From NCBI RefSeq assembly GCF_006716185.1, contig NZ_VFOP01000001.1, positions 2,790,001 through 2,854,000 on the forward strand: 64,000 nt of DNA, in the 5' to 3' direction. This document shows positions 55,106-62,679 of the stretch, in pieces (positions within the stretch are counted from its first letter, which is position 1; every line of letters begins with the position of its first letter). The stretch comes from Ornithinicoccus hortensis (lineage in GTDB: Bacteria > Actinomycetota > Actinomycetes > Actinomycetales > Dermatophilaceae). The notes under the pieces were generated by a model. That model worked only from the letters and a program-made list of their open reading frames with translations. It was not told where the DNA came from and searched no databases. Made by a program: the position numbers and the translations under genes.

Positions 55106-56185
55106 ATGACTAGCATCAACCAGATGGCGGCTGAACGCACCGACGACCTGCGCGTCCTACGGATGGACCCGCTGCCCACCCCGCACGACGTGCGCACCGA
55201 GCTCCCGCTGCCGGACCACCTGTCCGAGCGGGTCGCCCGGTCCCGGGCCGCGGTGCAGGACGTGCTGCGCGGCGACGACGACCGGCTGCTCGTCGTGGTC
55301 GGGCCGTGCTCGGCACACGACCCCGTCGCCGTCGTCGACTACGCCCACCGGCTGGCCGAGACCGCGCGGGCCCTCGAGGACGACCTGGTGGTCGTCATGC
55401 GGGTGTACTTCGAGAAGCCCCGCACCACCACCGGGTGGAAGGGCCTGATCAACGACCCCCACCTGGACGGCAGCTACGACATCCCGCGCGGGCTCCGGCT
55501 GGCCCGTCAGGTGCTCCTCGACGTACTCGACGCCGGGGTCCCGGCCGGCTGCGAGTACCTGGAGGCGACCACCCCGCAGTACCTCGCCGACACCGTCACC
55601 TACGGCGCGATCGGCGCCCGCACCGTGGAGTCCCAGGTGCACCGCCAGCTCGCGTCCGGCGTCTCCATGCCGGTCGGGTTGAAGAACGGCTCGGACGGCA
55701 ACATCCAGGTCGCGGTGGACGGGTGCGTCGCGGCGCGTGCCCCGCAGACCTTCCTCGGCGTCGACCTGTCGGGCCGGGCCGCCCTCGTCGAGACGGCCGG
55801 CAACCCCGACTGCCACGTCATCCTGCGCGGCGGGCGGGCCGCCCCCAACTACGACGCGGCCTCCGTGGCGGAGGCCGCCGCCCTGCTGGCCAGGGCCGGA
55901 CTCCCCGAGGGGGTCGTCATCGACGCCAGCCACGGCAACAGCCGCAAGGACCACGTCCGCCAGGCCGAGGTGGCCCGGGAGATCGGGGCCCAGGTGGCAG
56001 CCGGCAGCACCACCGTCGTCGGAGTCATGCTGGAGAGCTTCCTGGTCGAGGGTCGCCAGGAGCCGGCGCCGTCCGGCTTGACCTACGGACAGTCGGTGAC
56101 CGACGCCTGTATGTCGTGGGAGACGACCCGGACCGTGCTCACCGACCTCGCCGGCTCGGTGCGACAACGGCGCGGCACCCGCTGA
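55106..56185 (+). CDS. 3-deoxy-7-phosphoheptulonate (DAHP) synthase, class I
   Basis: The 359-residue enzyme condenses phosphoenolpyruvate and erythrose-4-phosphate, the first step of the shikimate pathway. Class I (AroF/G/H) blocks are VVGPCSAHDPVAVVDYAHRL, MRVYFEKPRTTTGWKGLIND, GLKNGSDGNIQVAVDG, LRGGRAAPNYDA, IDASHGNSRKDH and GVMLESFLVEGRQ. ATG 55106 follows AGGAGG (55092-55097). Allosteric control by an aromatic amino acid is likely, and the leader peptide upstream adds attenuation. Confidence 0.94.
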   Translation: MTSINQMAAERTDDLRVLRMDPLPTPHDVRTELPLPDHLSERVARSRAAVQDVLRGDDDRLLVVVGPCSAHDPVAVVDYAHRLAETARALEDDLVVVMRVYFEKPRTTTGWKGLINDPHLDGSYDIPRGLRLARQVLLDVLDAGVPAGCEYLEATTPQYLADTVTYGAIGARTVESQVHRQLASGVSMPVGLKNGSDGNIQVAVDGCVAARAPQTFLGVDLSGRAALVETAGNPDCHVILRGGRAAPNYDAASVAEAAALLARAGLPEGVVIDASHGNSRKDHVRQAEVAREIGAQVAAGSTTVVGVMLESFLVEGRQEPAPSGLTYGQSVTDACMSWETTRTVLTDLAGSVRQRRGTR

Positions 56186-56198
56186 GGCCGGCCGACCG

Positions 56199-56672
56199 AT
56201 GCGCCTGTGGAGCCTGCACCCCCGCTACCTGGACCGCCCGGGACTGACCGCGGCCTGGCGGGAGGCTCTCCTGGCACAGACGGTCCTGGCCGGGCGGACC
56301 CGCGGCTACACCCGTCACCCGCAGCTCACCCGGTTCCGGGAGACCGACGACCCGCTCGGGGCGGTGGGCGCCTACCTGTGCGGCGTGCACGATGAGGCGA
56401 CCGCCCGCGGCTACTCCTTCGATGTCACCAGGGTGGACACCCCGGACCCGACCGGTCGGTGGGCCGGTGCCCTCGAGGTCACGCAGGGGCAGCTCGACCA
56501 CGAGTGGGCGCACCTGATGGGCAAGCTCCGGGTCCGCAGTCCCGAGCTGGCCGAGGAACACGCCCGCGACGTCGCCGCGGGCAGCGATCGGGTCGCCGTG
56601 CATCCGGTCTTCTCGGTCGTCGAGGGTCCGGTGGCGGACTGGGAGGTGGTCGGCGAGGCCGGCCCGCGGTGA
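56199..56672 (+). CDS. Pyrimidine dimer DNA glycosylase/endonuclease V-like protein
   Basis: The 157-residue protein begins MRLWSLHPRYLDRPGLTAAW, the hallmark of this family, and continues ARGYSFDVTRV with a second-half His/Glu cluster (QLDHEWAHLMGKL). Homologues resemble T4 endonuclease V, which removes UV dimers, but the bacterial proteins are little tested. It begins 13 bp after DAHP synthase and is probably co-transcribed. Confidence 0.78.
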   Translation: MRLWSLHPRYLDRPGLTAAWREALLAQTVLAGRTRGYTRHPQLTRFRETDDPLGAVGAYLCGVHDEATARGYSFDVTRVDTPDPTGRWAGALEVTQGQLDHEWAHLMGKLRVRSPELAEEHARDVAAGSDRVAVHPVFSVVEGPVADWEVVGEAGPR

Positions 56673-56674
56673 CG

Positions 56675-57292
56675 TCAGCCGGGTCGGACGGCCGTCGCGA
56701 GGAACAACGGGTAGGTACGCCCGTCCTTCATCACGTCATACGCGTGCCGGACGTCGACGGAGACGAGGCCAGCCTGCCCGAGCTGCTCCGCGAGCGCGTC
56801 GGTGTCGAAGCCGTGGTGCACGTCCGCGTCCGGGGAGTCGTGGAACGACCCGTCCTCAGCGACCAGGTCCGACAGGCACACCCGGCCACCGGGCGCCAAC
56901 AGTGCTACGCAGGCGCGCAGGACCGCTGGCACGTCCGGGATGTGGTGCAGGGCCATCAGGCTGACGACCAGGTCGAACTCCTCCGCCGGAGGCGGCGCGG
57001 TCGACAGGTCGACGTCCCAGATCCGGGTGGCCCCCGGGAAGATGCCTGCGGACACCTTGTCGGCCAGGACCTGTCGCATACCGCGGGACGGGTCCGCGAG
57101 GGTGATCGGCCCGACGTGTCCGACCAGCGCCTCCGAGAGCAGCCCCGTCCCGGCCCCGCACTCCAGGACCCGTGCGTCTGGGTCGGGCCCGGTGACCTGG
57201 CGGATGAGGTCGGCCACCGCGGTGGCTCGGGTCCGCTTCTCCGGGTCGTCGTCCCAGGTGGCCGCGCGGTCATCGAAACTGTCGCCGGACAT
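56675..57292 (-). CDS. Class I SAM-dependent methyltransferase
   Basis: The 205-residue protein has the Rossmann SAM-binding motif LECGAGTGLLSEAL (about 43-56), the acidic motif TLADPSRGM, and EFDLVVSLMALHHIPD. It methylates a small molecule or peptide of unknown identity. It lies 87 bp downstream of the lanthipeptide operon on the same strand, so it may be a tailoring enzyme, but the gap leaves this open. Confidence 0.85.
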   Translation of the reverse strand: MSGDSFDDRAATWDDDPEKRTRATAVADLIRQVTGPDPDARVLECGAGTGLLSEALVGHVGPITLADPSRGMRQVLADKVSAGIFPGATRIWDVDLSTAPPPAEEFDLVVSLMALHHIPDVPAVLRACVALLAPGGRVCLSDLVAEDGSFHDSPDADVHHGFDTDALAEQLGQAGLVSVDVRHAYDVMKDGRTYPLFLATAVRPG

Positions 57293-57379
57293 GGTTACCC
57301 CTCAGGTGGTGGCGGGCGGGTCGCGGAGGAGCGGTCGGGGCCGGTCCCCCGCCGAGCCTAGCGAGTCCACCGTGGACGG

Positions 57380-58273
57380 TCAGCCCTCCAGGAGCAGATC
57401 CGTCAGCGTCGGCTCCTCCTGGGCGACCTCCACGAGGGGGACCCCCACGTTGCCGGCCACGGCGGCCACCCGGGCAGTGTCCGCCCCCTCGACCCGGATC
57501 CGCGAACCCTCGCTCTCCACCGGGCCGCAACCGCCCTCAGACAGACCCCGGACCATGGTCGGCGTATCGGCCTCCGAGAGCACTTCGACGGTGACCCTGC
57601 TGCGCAGCCTGAACGACCGCGCCGGCCCCGACTGCGCCACCTCACCGTCCTGGAGCACGACGACATCGTCGGCGACGTCGAGCGCCTCGCGGATGCGGTG
57701 CGTGGCCACCAGCGCAGTGCCTCCGTCGGTGCAGTGCTCACGCAGGGTGTCGTGCAGCCACCCCACTCCCTCCGGATCCAGCCCGTTGTGCGGCTCGTCC
57801 ATCACCAGGGAGGCTGGCCGGTGGAGCGTGGCGGCCGCGACGGCGAGGCGCTGCCGCATCCCCAGGCTGTAGGTTCCCACCCGGTCACCGGCAACCTCGG
57901 CCAGACCGGCCCGCTCCAACGCCTCCTGCTGGGTGGCTCGGTCCACGAGACCGTGCCCGACGACCCTGAGGTGGTCTGCAGCCGTCCTGCCGGCGGCAGC
58001 GGTCGGCCGGTCGAGCACCGCGCCGACGATCCGGCGTGCCCGGGCGTAGTCACGCAGTTCCCGGTCCCCGAAGGTGGCGCTGCCGCTGTCCGCCGACGTC
58101 AGTCCTAGCAGGATGCCGAGCGCGGTCGACTTGCCGCTGCCGTTGTGTCCGAGCAGCACGGTCAGGCGTCCGGGCGCGCAGGCGACGTCGACGCCAGTGA
58201 GGACCTGGCGTCCGGCGAGACTCTTGGTCACCGCCGCGAAGGCTATCCGGATCCCGTTCGTGATGGTCCTCAT
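57380..58273 (-). CDS. ABC transporter ATP-binding protein (lanthipeptide operon)
   Basis: The 297-residue ATPase has Walker A GHNGSGKST, a divergent signature YSLGMRQRLAVAAA, Walker B SLVMDEPHNGLDPEG and H-loop VATHRIREALD. A C-terminal extension follows. With the permease encoded two genes upstream it likely forms a LanFE-type immunity exporter. It overlaps the flavin oxidoreductase gene by ATGA. It is the last gene of the tightly packed operon. Confidence 0.87.
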   Translation of the reverse strand: MRTITNGIRIAFAAVTKSLAGRQVLTGVDVACAPGRLTVLLGHNGSGKSTALGILLGLTSADSGSATFGDRELRDYARARRIVGAVLDRPTAAAGRTAADHLRVVGHGLVDRATQQEALERAGLAEVAGDRVGTYSLGMRQRLAVAAATLHRPASLVMDEPHNGLDPEGVGWLHDTLREHCTDGGTALVATHRIREALDVADDVVVLQDGEVAQSGPARSFRLRSRVTVEVLSEADTPTMVRGLSEGGCGPVESEGSRIRVEGADTARVAAVAGNVGVPLVEVAQEEPTLTDLLLEG

Positions 58274-59262
58274 CGGGCGGCCACCGCCCGCCCCACCGTC
58301 GACCGGAGTGCGTGCGCCACCGACCGGAGCTCGTCCACCATCCTCGCCATCCCTTCCAGTGCGAAGACGCCTCCCGCGTTGAGGACGACCTCGTCGACGC
58401 CTGCCGCCCGTAGAGCGAGGACGTGGTCGACCACCTCGTCCTCCGAGCCCACGGCGAGGACCCCAGAGTCCAGCAGCTGGGTGATCGCCTCCCCCGTGGT
58501 CGCCCCCTCGCTGACTGCACCGGACATCTCAAGCATCCGGCGATAGTGGGGCAGGTCGAGGTGTCCCCCGGCTGCCGCCGTCATGACCGTGGCGAGGTCG
58601 CGACCCGGACGGGCCGTCGCCACATGCACGATGCTCACGACCCGTGCGCACGATCGACCGGCCCGGTCGGCACCGTCCCGGAGAGCCGGCACCAGGGTGT
58701 CCGTCAGGTACTGCCGGGGAGTCAGCAAGGTGATCGCGACGTCGGCGACCTCGCCCACGGCGGCCGCGTGGCGCGGGCGCAGCACACCGGCACCCACCTC
58801 GACTGCCGGGGCGGCCACGGGCAGGAGACCCACCGGGGAGCCGTCGTCCGTGCCTCCCCCGTCTCCCGGCAACACCCCACCCTCCAGGAGGAGTCGGACC
58901 TGTCGGACCTGGTGCACCGTGTCGTGGGACGGACGCACCCGGGATCGCCCCGTCACCGCCCGGGCGAAGCCGGGATTCCCGATGCCCAGGCCGAGGACGA
59001 AGGGCTGTTGGGTGAGGACGGCCGCGCTCCGAGCCTGGAGTGCCGCGTCATACGCCGTGCGCAGGGGGACCAGTCCGACGCTAAGTCCGCACGGGACGGG
59101 GAGGCCCGCACCGGCGAGATAGCTCATCACGTGCAGACTGTCCACGCCGAAGCTGTGGCCCATCCAGAAGCGGTCGGCCGTGCCCTCCGCCACCAACTCG
59201 GCGACCCGGTAGCCCGCCCGCGCGTCGGCGGGAGAGAACGGCAGCAGGACGGAGACCTTCAC
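58270..59262 (-). CDS. LLM-class (luciferase-like) flavin or F420-dependent oxidoreductase
   Basis: The 330-residue TIM-barrel protein belongs to the bacterial luciferase-like superfamily, which uses FMN or F420. Typical parts are FWMGHSFGVDSLHVMSYLAG, VGLVPLRTAYDAALQARSAA, and FVLGLGIGNPGFARAVTGRS. The GTG start at 59262 overlaps the permease stop (GTGA), so it is an integral part of the lanthipeptide operon. In such operons related enzymes (LanJ_C type) reduce dehydroalanine to D-alanine. That role here is inference. Confidence 0.85.
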   Translation of the reverse strand: MKVSVLLPFSPADARAGYRVAELVAEGTADRFWMGHSFGVDSLHVMSYLAGAGLPVPCGLSVGLVPLRTAYDAALQARSAAVLTQQPFVLGLGIGNPGFARAVTGRSRVRPSHDTVHQVRQVRLLLEGGVLPGDGGGTDDGSPVGLLPVAAPAVEVGAGVLRPRHAAAVGEVADVAITLLTPRQYLTDTLVPALRDGADRAGRSCARVVSIVHVATARPGRDLATVMTAAAGGHLDLPHYRRMLEMSGAVSEGATTGEAITQLLDSGVLAVGSEDEVVDHVLALRAAGVDEVVLNAGGVFALEGMARMVDELRSVAHALRSTVGRAVAAR

Positions 59263-60107
59263 CGGTCCCGCCCCGCGGAGTAGTCGCGCCGCGCCACCGT
59301 CCAGGCCCCCACCAGCCAGGCAAGGCCGGCGTACCCGGCCAGGACGAGCAGTGCTGCGCCCGCGGCCAGGGGCTCGGCTCCGCCGCCCGCTTCGACCCCG
59401 CCGGAAAGTGCACCCACCACACTGCCGGGCAGCATGCTGGCGGCAGTGCCGAGGGCGTCGGTCTGGTTCAGGATGCCGGCTACCACCCCGTCCACCAGCA
59501 GCAACCAGACCAGCGCCACGATGACCGCCAACAACTCCTTGCGGAAGAGGGAACCGACCCCGACCCCGATCACGGCGAAGAGCGGGTGGGCGAGCCACGC
59601 CGCCCCGATCGTGCCCAGCGTGTCGGGATCGGTGAGGAGGACCGGGTGACCACCGATCGTGGCGGCCACGACACCGACCGTCAGCCCCGCCAGGAGCAGC
59701 AGGCCACCGGCGACCGCACCGGCGACCCCGGCTGCTGCGACCTTGGCTGCCAGCACCCGAGAGCGCCGCGGGGAGGCGACCAGGGTGGTCAACAGGGTCC
59801 CCTGCCTCAGGTCGCCCGCCATCATGGTGATGCCCAGGAGAACCGACAGGATGAAGCCGTACCGGAACCCGGTGAGGTAGACGTTGAGGAGCATCTCCGG
59901 CAGGGCCAGACCACTGCCCTCCGGACGTTGGACCTCCCCGGCGAAGAGGGCATACAGCGTGGCGAGCACGAGGATGATGACCACGCCGCCGGCCACCGCG
60001 ACGCACGGCACCACGTCTGTGCGCAACTTCACCAGCTCGGCCCGGACGTCTCGCCGGAACGACTCGCGGTCACTGCTGGTGAGCCGTCGCTCCTGGAGTG
60101 TGGTCAT
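59259..60107 (-). CDS. ABC-2 type permease (lanthipeptide operon)
   Basis: The 282-residue membrane protein has six transmembrane helices, starting with a cytoplasmic N-terminus (MTTLQERRLTSSDRESFRRD) and VAVAGGVVIILVLATLYAL. The middle block MMAGDLRQGTLLTTLVASPRRSRVLAAK is common to immunity permeases. It probably works with the ATPase at 57380-58273. It overlaps the peptidase-exporter gene by ATGA. Confidence 0.85.
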   Translation of the reverse strand: MTTLQERRLTSSDRESFRRDVRAELVKLRTDVVPCVAVAGGVVIILVLATLYALFAGEVQRPEGSGLALPEMLLNVYLTGFRYGFILSVLLGITMMAGDLRQGTLLTTLVASPRRSRVLAAKVAAAGVAGAVAGGLLLLAGLTVGVVAATIGGHPVLLTDPDTLGTIGAAWLAHPLFAVIGVGVGSLFRKELLAVIVALVWLLLVDGVVAGILNQTDALGTAASMLPGSVVGALSGGVEAGGGAEPLAAGAALLVLAGYAGLAWLVGAWTVARRDYSAGRDR

Positions 60108-62254
60108 GAGTTCTCGGCACCCGCGGGGGTGTCCATCTGGTGGGCGACCAGGTCGGCGTAGTGAGGGCACCGCCGGACGAGTTCCTCGTGCGTCCCGGTG
60201 TCGACCACCTCTCCGTGGTGCAGGACGACGATCTGGTCTGCGTCCCGCACCGTGCTGAGTCGGTGGGCCACGATGACCTGCGTGCAGGCCAGATCCCGCA
60301 GCCGCCCGAAGACCTGCTGCTCCGTCCGGGCGTCCAGGTGGCTGGTCGCCTCGTCGAGGACGAGGATCCGCGGTCGGTGCACGAGCGCCCTGGCCAGTGC
60401 CAGGCGCTGGAGCTGTCCGCCGGAGAGCCCGACGCCCTCATCGCCCAGGGGGGTCGAGTAGCCCAGCGGCATCGCGACGATGTCATCGTGCAGGCAGGCC
60501 AGGGATGCCGCGAGGACCACGTCCTCATCCGTCGCCTCGGGGTCGGCCAGGGTGATGTTGGCCCGGATGTCCCCGCTCAACAGGGAGGGAGACTGGGTCA
60601 CCACCCCACACTGGGAGCGGAGCCACTCGAGGTCGAGGGACTGAAGGGGGTGACCGTCCATCGAGACGTTGCCAGACGTAGGCGGCAGGAGGCCGGTGAG
60701 CACCCTGGCCAGCGTGCTCTTGCCCGATCCGCTGTAACCCACGACGGCAACCCGTCCCCCTGCCGGCACGGACACGTTGACCCGGTCCAGCGCCAAGGGC
60801 GCGTTCTGCGCGTAGGCGAACGACACGTCCTCCAGCTCGATGCTGCCCTTCAGCACCGGCCTGGCATCGCCCTGCCCGACGGATTCCGGTTCCTCATCCA
60901 ACACGTCCTTGATCCGGTCCAGGTGGACCCGGACGGTCTGCATGGCCTGCAGGCTGTTGCCGAGCTGGCCGATGGGCGCCAACGCCGCCCCCGACAGCGC
61001 GCTCACCGCGAGCATCGTGCCCATCGACATCTGGCCCATGATCACCAGCGACGCCGCGAGCAGGGTGACCGCGATGGGCGCGGCGATCCGGGTGCCGGAG
61101 AGGACGGCCTCGACGACGTTGTCGAGGCGGCGACGTTGCACGGAGCTGTCCAACTGGCGCCGGTAGGCCACGGCCCACCGGGAGAAGGCCGCACGGTCGG
61201 CGCCCGAGCTCTTGATCGACTCCATGCCGCCCACCGTCTCCAGCAGCGCGCTCTGGGAGTCGCCCATGGCGATGAGTTCCCGCTCGGCGAGCAGCTTGGC
61301 GCGCCCCAGGGTGCTCACGATCAGGAGCACCTGCAGCATGCCCACGGCGACCAGCGCGAGCGCGATGACCCAGGAGTTGAGGGCGATGACAGCCAGGTAG
61401 ACCATCACCAGGCCCGAGTCGATGAGGATGGCCAGCATCTGGCCGCTCAGCAGGTCGCGGATGAACGCGGTGCTCGACGCGCGTACCAACAGGTCTCCGC
61501 CGCGTCGCAGCTGGAAGTACTTGTAGGGCAGCGACAGCAGGTGTCGCATGAAGTGCGTCATCATCCGGATGTCGATCACGGTCTGCAGCCACAGCAGGAA
61601 CTCGGATCGGGCCAGGGCACTGCCCACGTTGGCCACCGCGAAGCAGAGCAGCCCCAGCAGCAAGATCTTCACAACGCCCGCATCACCGGACGGGATGATC
61701 TGGTCCACCACGAACTTGGTGAGCAGCGGAGGAAGGATCCCCAACGCGACGAGCAGGAGGGACACGCCGACGACGGCGCCCAGGTGTGAGGGGCTCCGCG
61801 GGACGTAGCGGGCGATGAACGAGAAGAAGGACCCGCGCTCGCGGGCACGGGGCGTCACCTGCTGGGGTCGGAGTTGGAGGACCACGCCCTGGTAGCCCGC
61901 GTCGAACTCCGCCCACGACAGCGTGCGCCGTCCGATGGCCGGATCGATGATCCGGACCCCGCTCCCGGAGATCCGCTCCACCACCACGTAGTGGGCGCCC
62001 TCCCAGTGGGCGATGAAGGGGGCCGTCACCTCGCCGAGCGACTCGATCGGTGCTCGCAGCGCCTTGGCCTCGAAGCCGCGGTCGCGCGCCGACTCCGCCA
62101 GCACCCGGAGCGAGGTCCCGTCCCGTCCGACACCGAGGCTGTTGCGCAGCTCCCGGACCTGTATGTGGTGGCCGTGGAAGCCGCTGACCATCGCCAGGCA
62201 GGCGACCCCGCACTCGGTGGGCGTCGACTGGTAGTGAACCGGTGTGCGCCACAT
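60104..62254 (-). CDS. Peptidase-containing ABC exporter (LanT-type, C39 protease)
   Basis: The 716-residue protein cleaves the leader of a peptide after a double-Gly-type site and exports the core. The C39 domain (1-125) has Cys15 in TPTECGVACL, His88 in HWEGAHYVVVE and Asp104 in IDPAIG. A six-helix membrane domain follows (about 150-430). The ATPase has Walker A GYSGSGKST, signature LSGGQLQRLALARAL, Walker B ILVLDEATSHLD and H-loop VIVAHRLSTVRDAD. It starts two bases after the adaptor gene. Confidence 0.93.
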   Translation of the reverse strand: MWRTPVHYQSTPTECGVACLAMVSGFHGHHIQVRELRNSLGVGRDGTSLRVLAESARDRGFEAKALRAPIESLGEVTAPFIAHWEGAHYVVVERISGSGVRIIDPAIGRRTLSWAEFDAGYQGVVLQLRPQQVTPRARERGSFFSFIARYVPRSPSHLGAVVGVSLLLVALGILPPLLTKFVVDQIIPSGDAGVVKILLLGLLCFAVANVGSALARSEFLLWLQTVIDIRMMTHFMRHLLSLPYKYFQLRRGGDLLVRASSTAFIRDLLSGQMLAILIDSGLVMVYLAVIALNSWVIALALVAVGMLQVLLIVSTLGRAKLLAERELIAMGDSQSALLETVGGMESIKSSGADRAAFSRWAVAYRRQLDSSVQRRRLDNVVEAVLSGTRIAAPIAVTLLAASLVIMGQMSMGTMLAVSALSGAALAPIGQLGNSLQAMQTVRVHLDRIKDVLDEEPESVGQGDARPVLKGSIELEDVSFAYAQNAPLALDRVNVSVPAGGRVAVVGYSGSGKSTLARVLTGLLPPTSGNVSMDGHPLQSLDLEWLRSQCGVVTQSPSLLSGDIRANITLADPEATDEDVVLAASLACLHDDIVAMPLGYSTPLGDEGVGLSGGQLQRLALARALVHRPRILVLDEATSHLDARTEQQVFGRLRDLACTQVIVAHRLSTVRDADQIVVLHHGEVVDTGTHEELVRRCPHYADLVAHQMDTPAGAENS

Positions 62255-62256
62255 GG

Positions 62257-62679
62257 TCAGCCGATCAGGCCACGGAGGACGGGCGTGGGCGCGAACCGCA
62301 CGCTGACCGGGTCCCCAGCGACCACGTCGTCGACCGCTTCGTCGAGTTCCACCACCACTGTCGGTGGCTGGCCCTGCTCGGCGGGCTGCACCGAGATCAC
62401 CGTGCCGTCGATGACATCGCCGGGCACGGCCACCTCGACATCTTCGCCTTCCTGGGCGACGTCACCTCCCGACACGAGGAGGCTGCCCCGGGTGCCGGAG
62501 ACCTCGCTCCACTGCCCGTGGGCGACCGGCCGGTAGGTGACGAGGAGTCCGGCCACCAGGATGGCCGCGCAGACTGCTGCGGTCACCCAGAACCACCACC
62601 AGCGGACCCGGATGACCTCGGGAGTGATCGAGTCGCTGCTCCGGATCGCTGCCTGTGTCTCGTCGAGCGTGGCTGTCAT
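62257..62679 (-). CDS. Small membrane-anchored HlyD-like adaptor
   Basis: The 140-residue protein has a short cytoplasmic N-terminus, one membrane helix (WWWFWVTAAVCAAILVAGLL, about 27-46) and an extracytoplasmic beta-rich domain. The domain ends VVAGDPVSVRFAP, reminiscent of the beta-barrel of HlyD-type membrane-fusion proteins but much shorter. It overlaps lanM (ATGA) and precedes the exporter, so a helper role in export is likely. Family assignment tentative. Confidence 0.6.
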   Translation of the reverse strand: MTATLDETQAAIRSSDSITPEVIRVRWWWFWVTAAVCAAILVAGLLVTYRPVAHGQWSEVSGTRGSLLVSGGDVAQEGEDVEVAVPGDVIDGTVISVQPAEQGQPPTVVVELDEAVDDVVAGDPVSVRFAPTPVLRGLIG

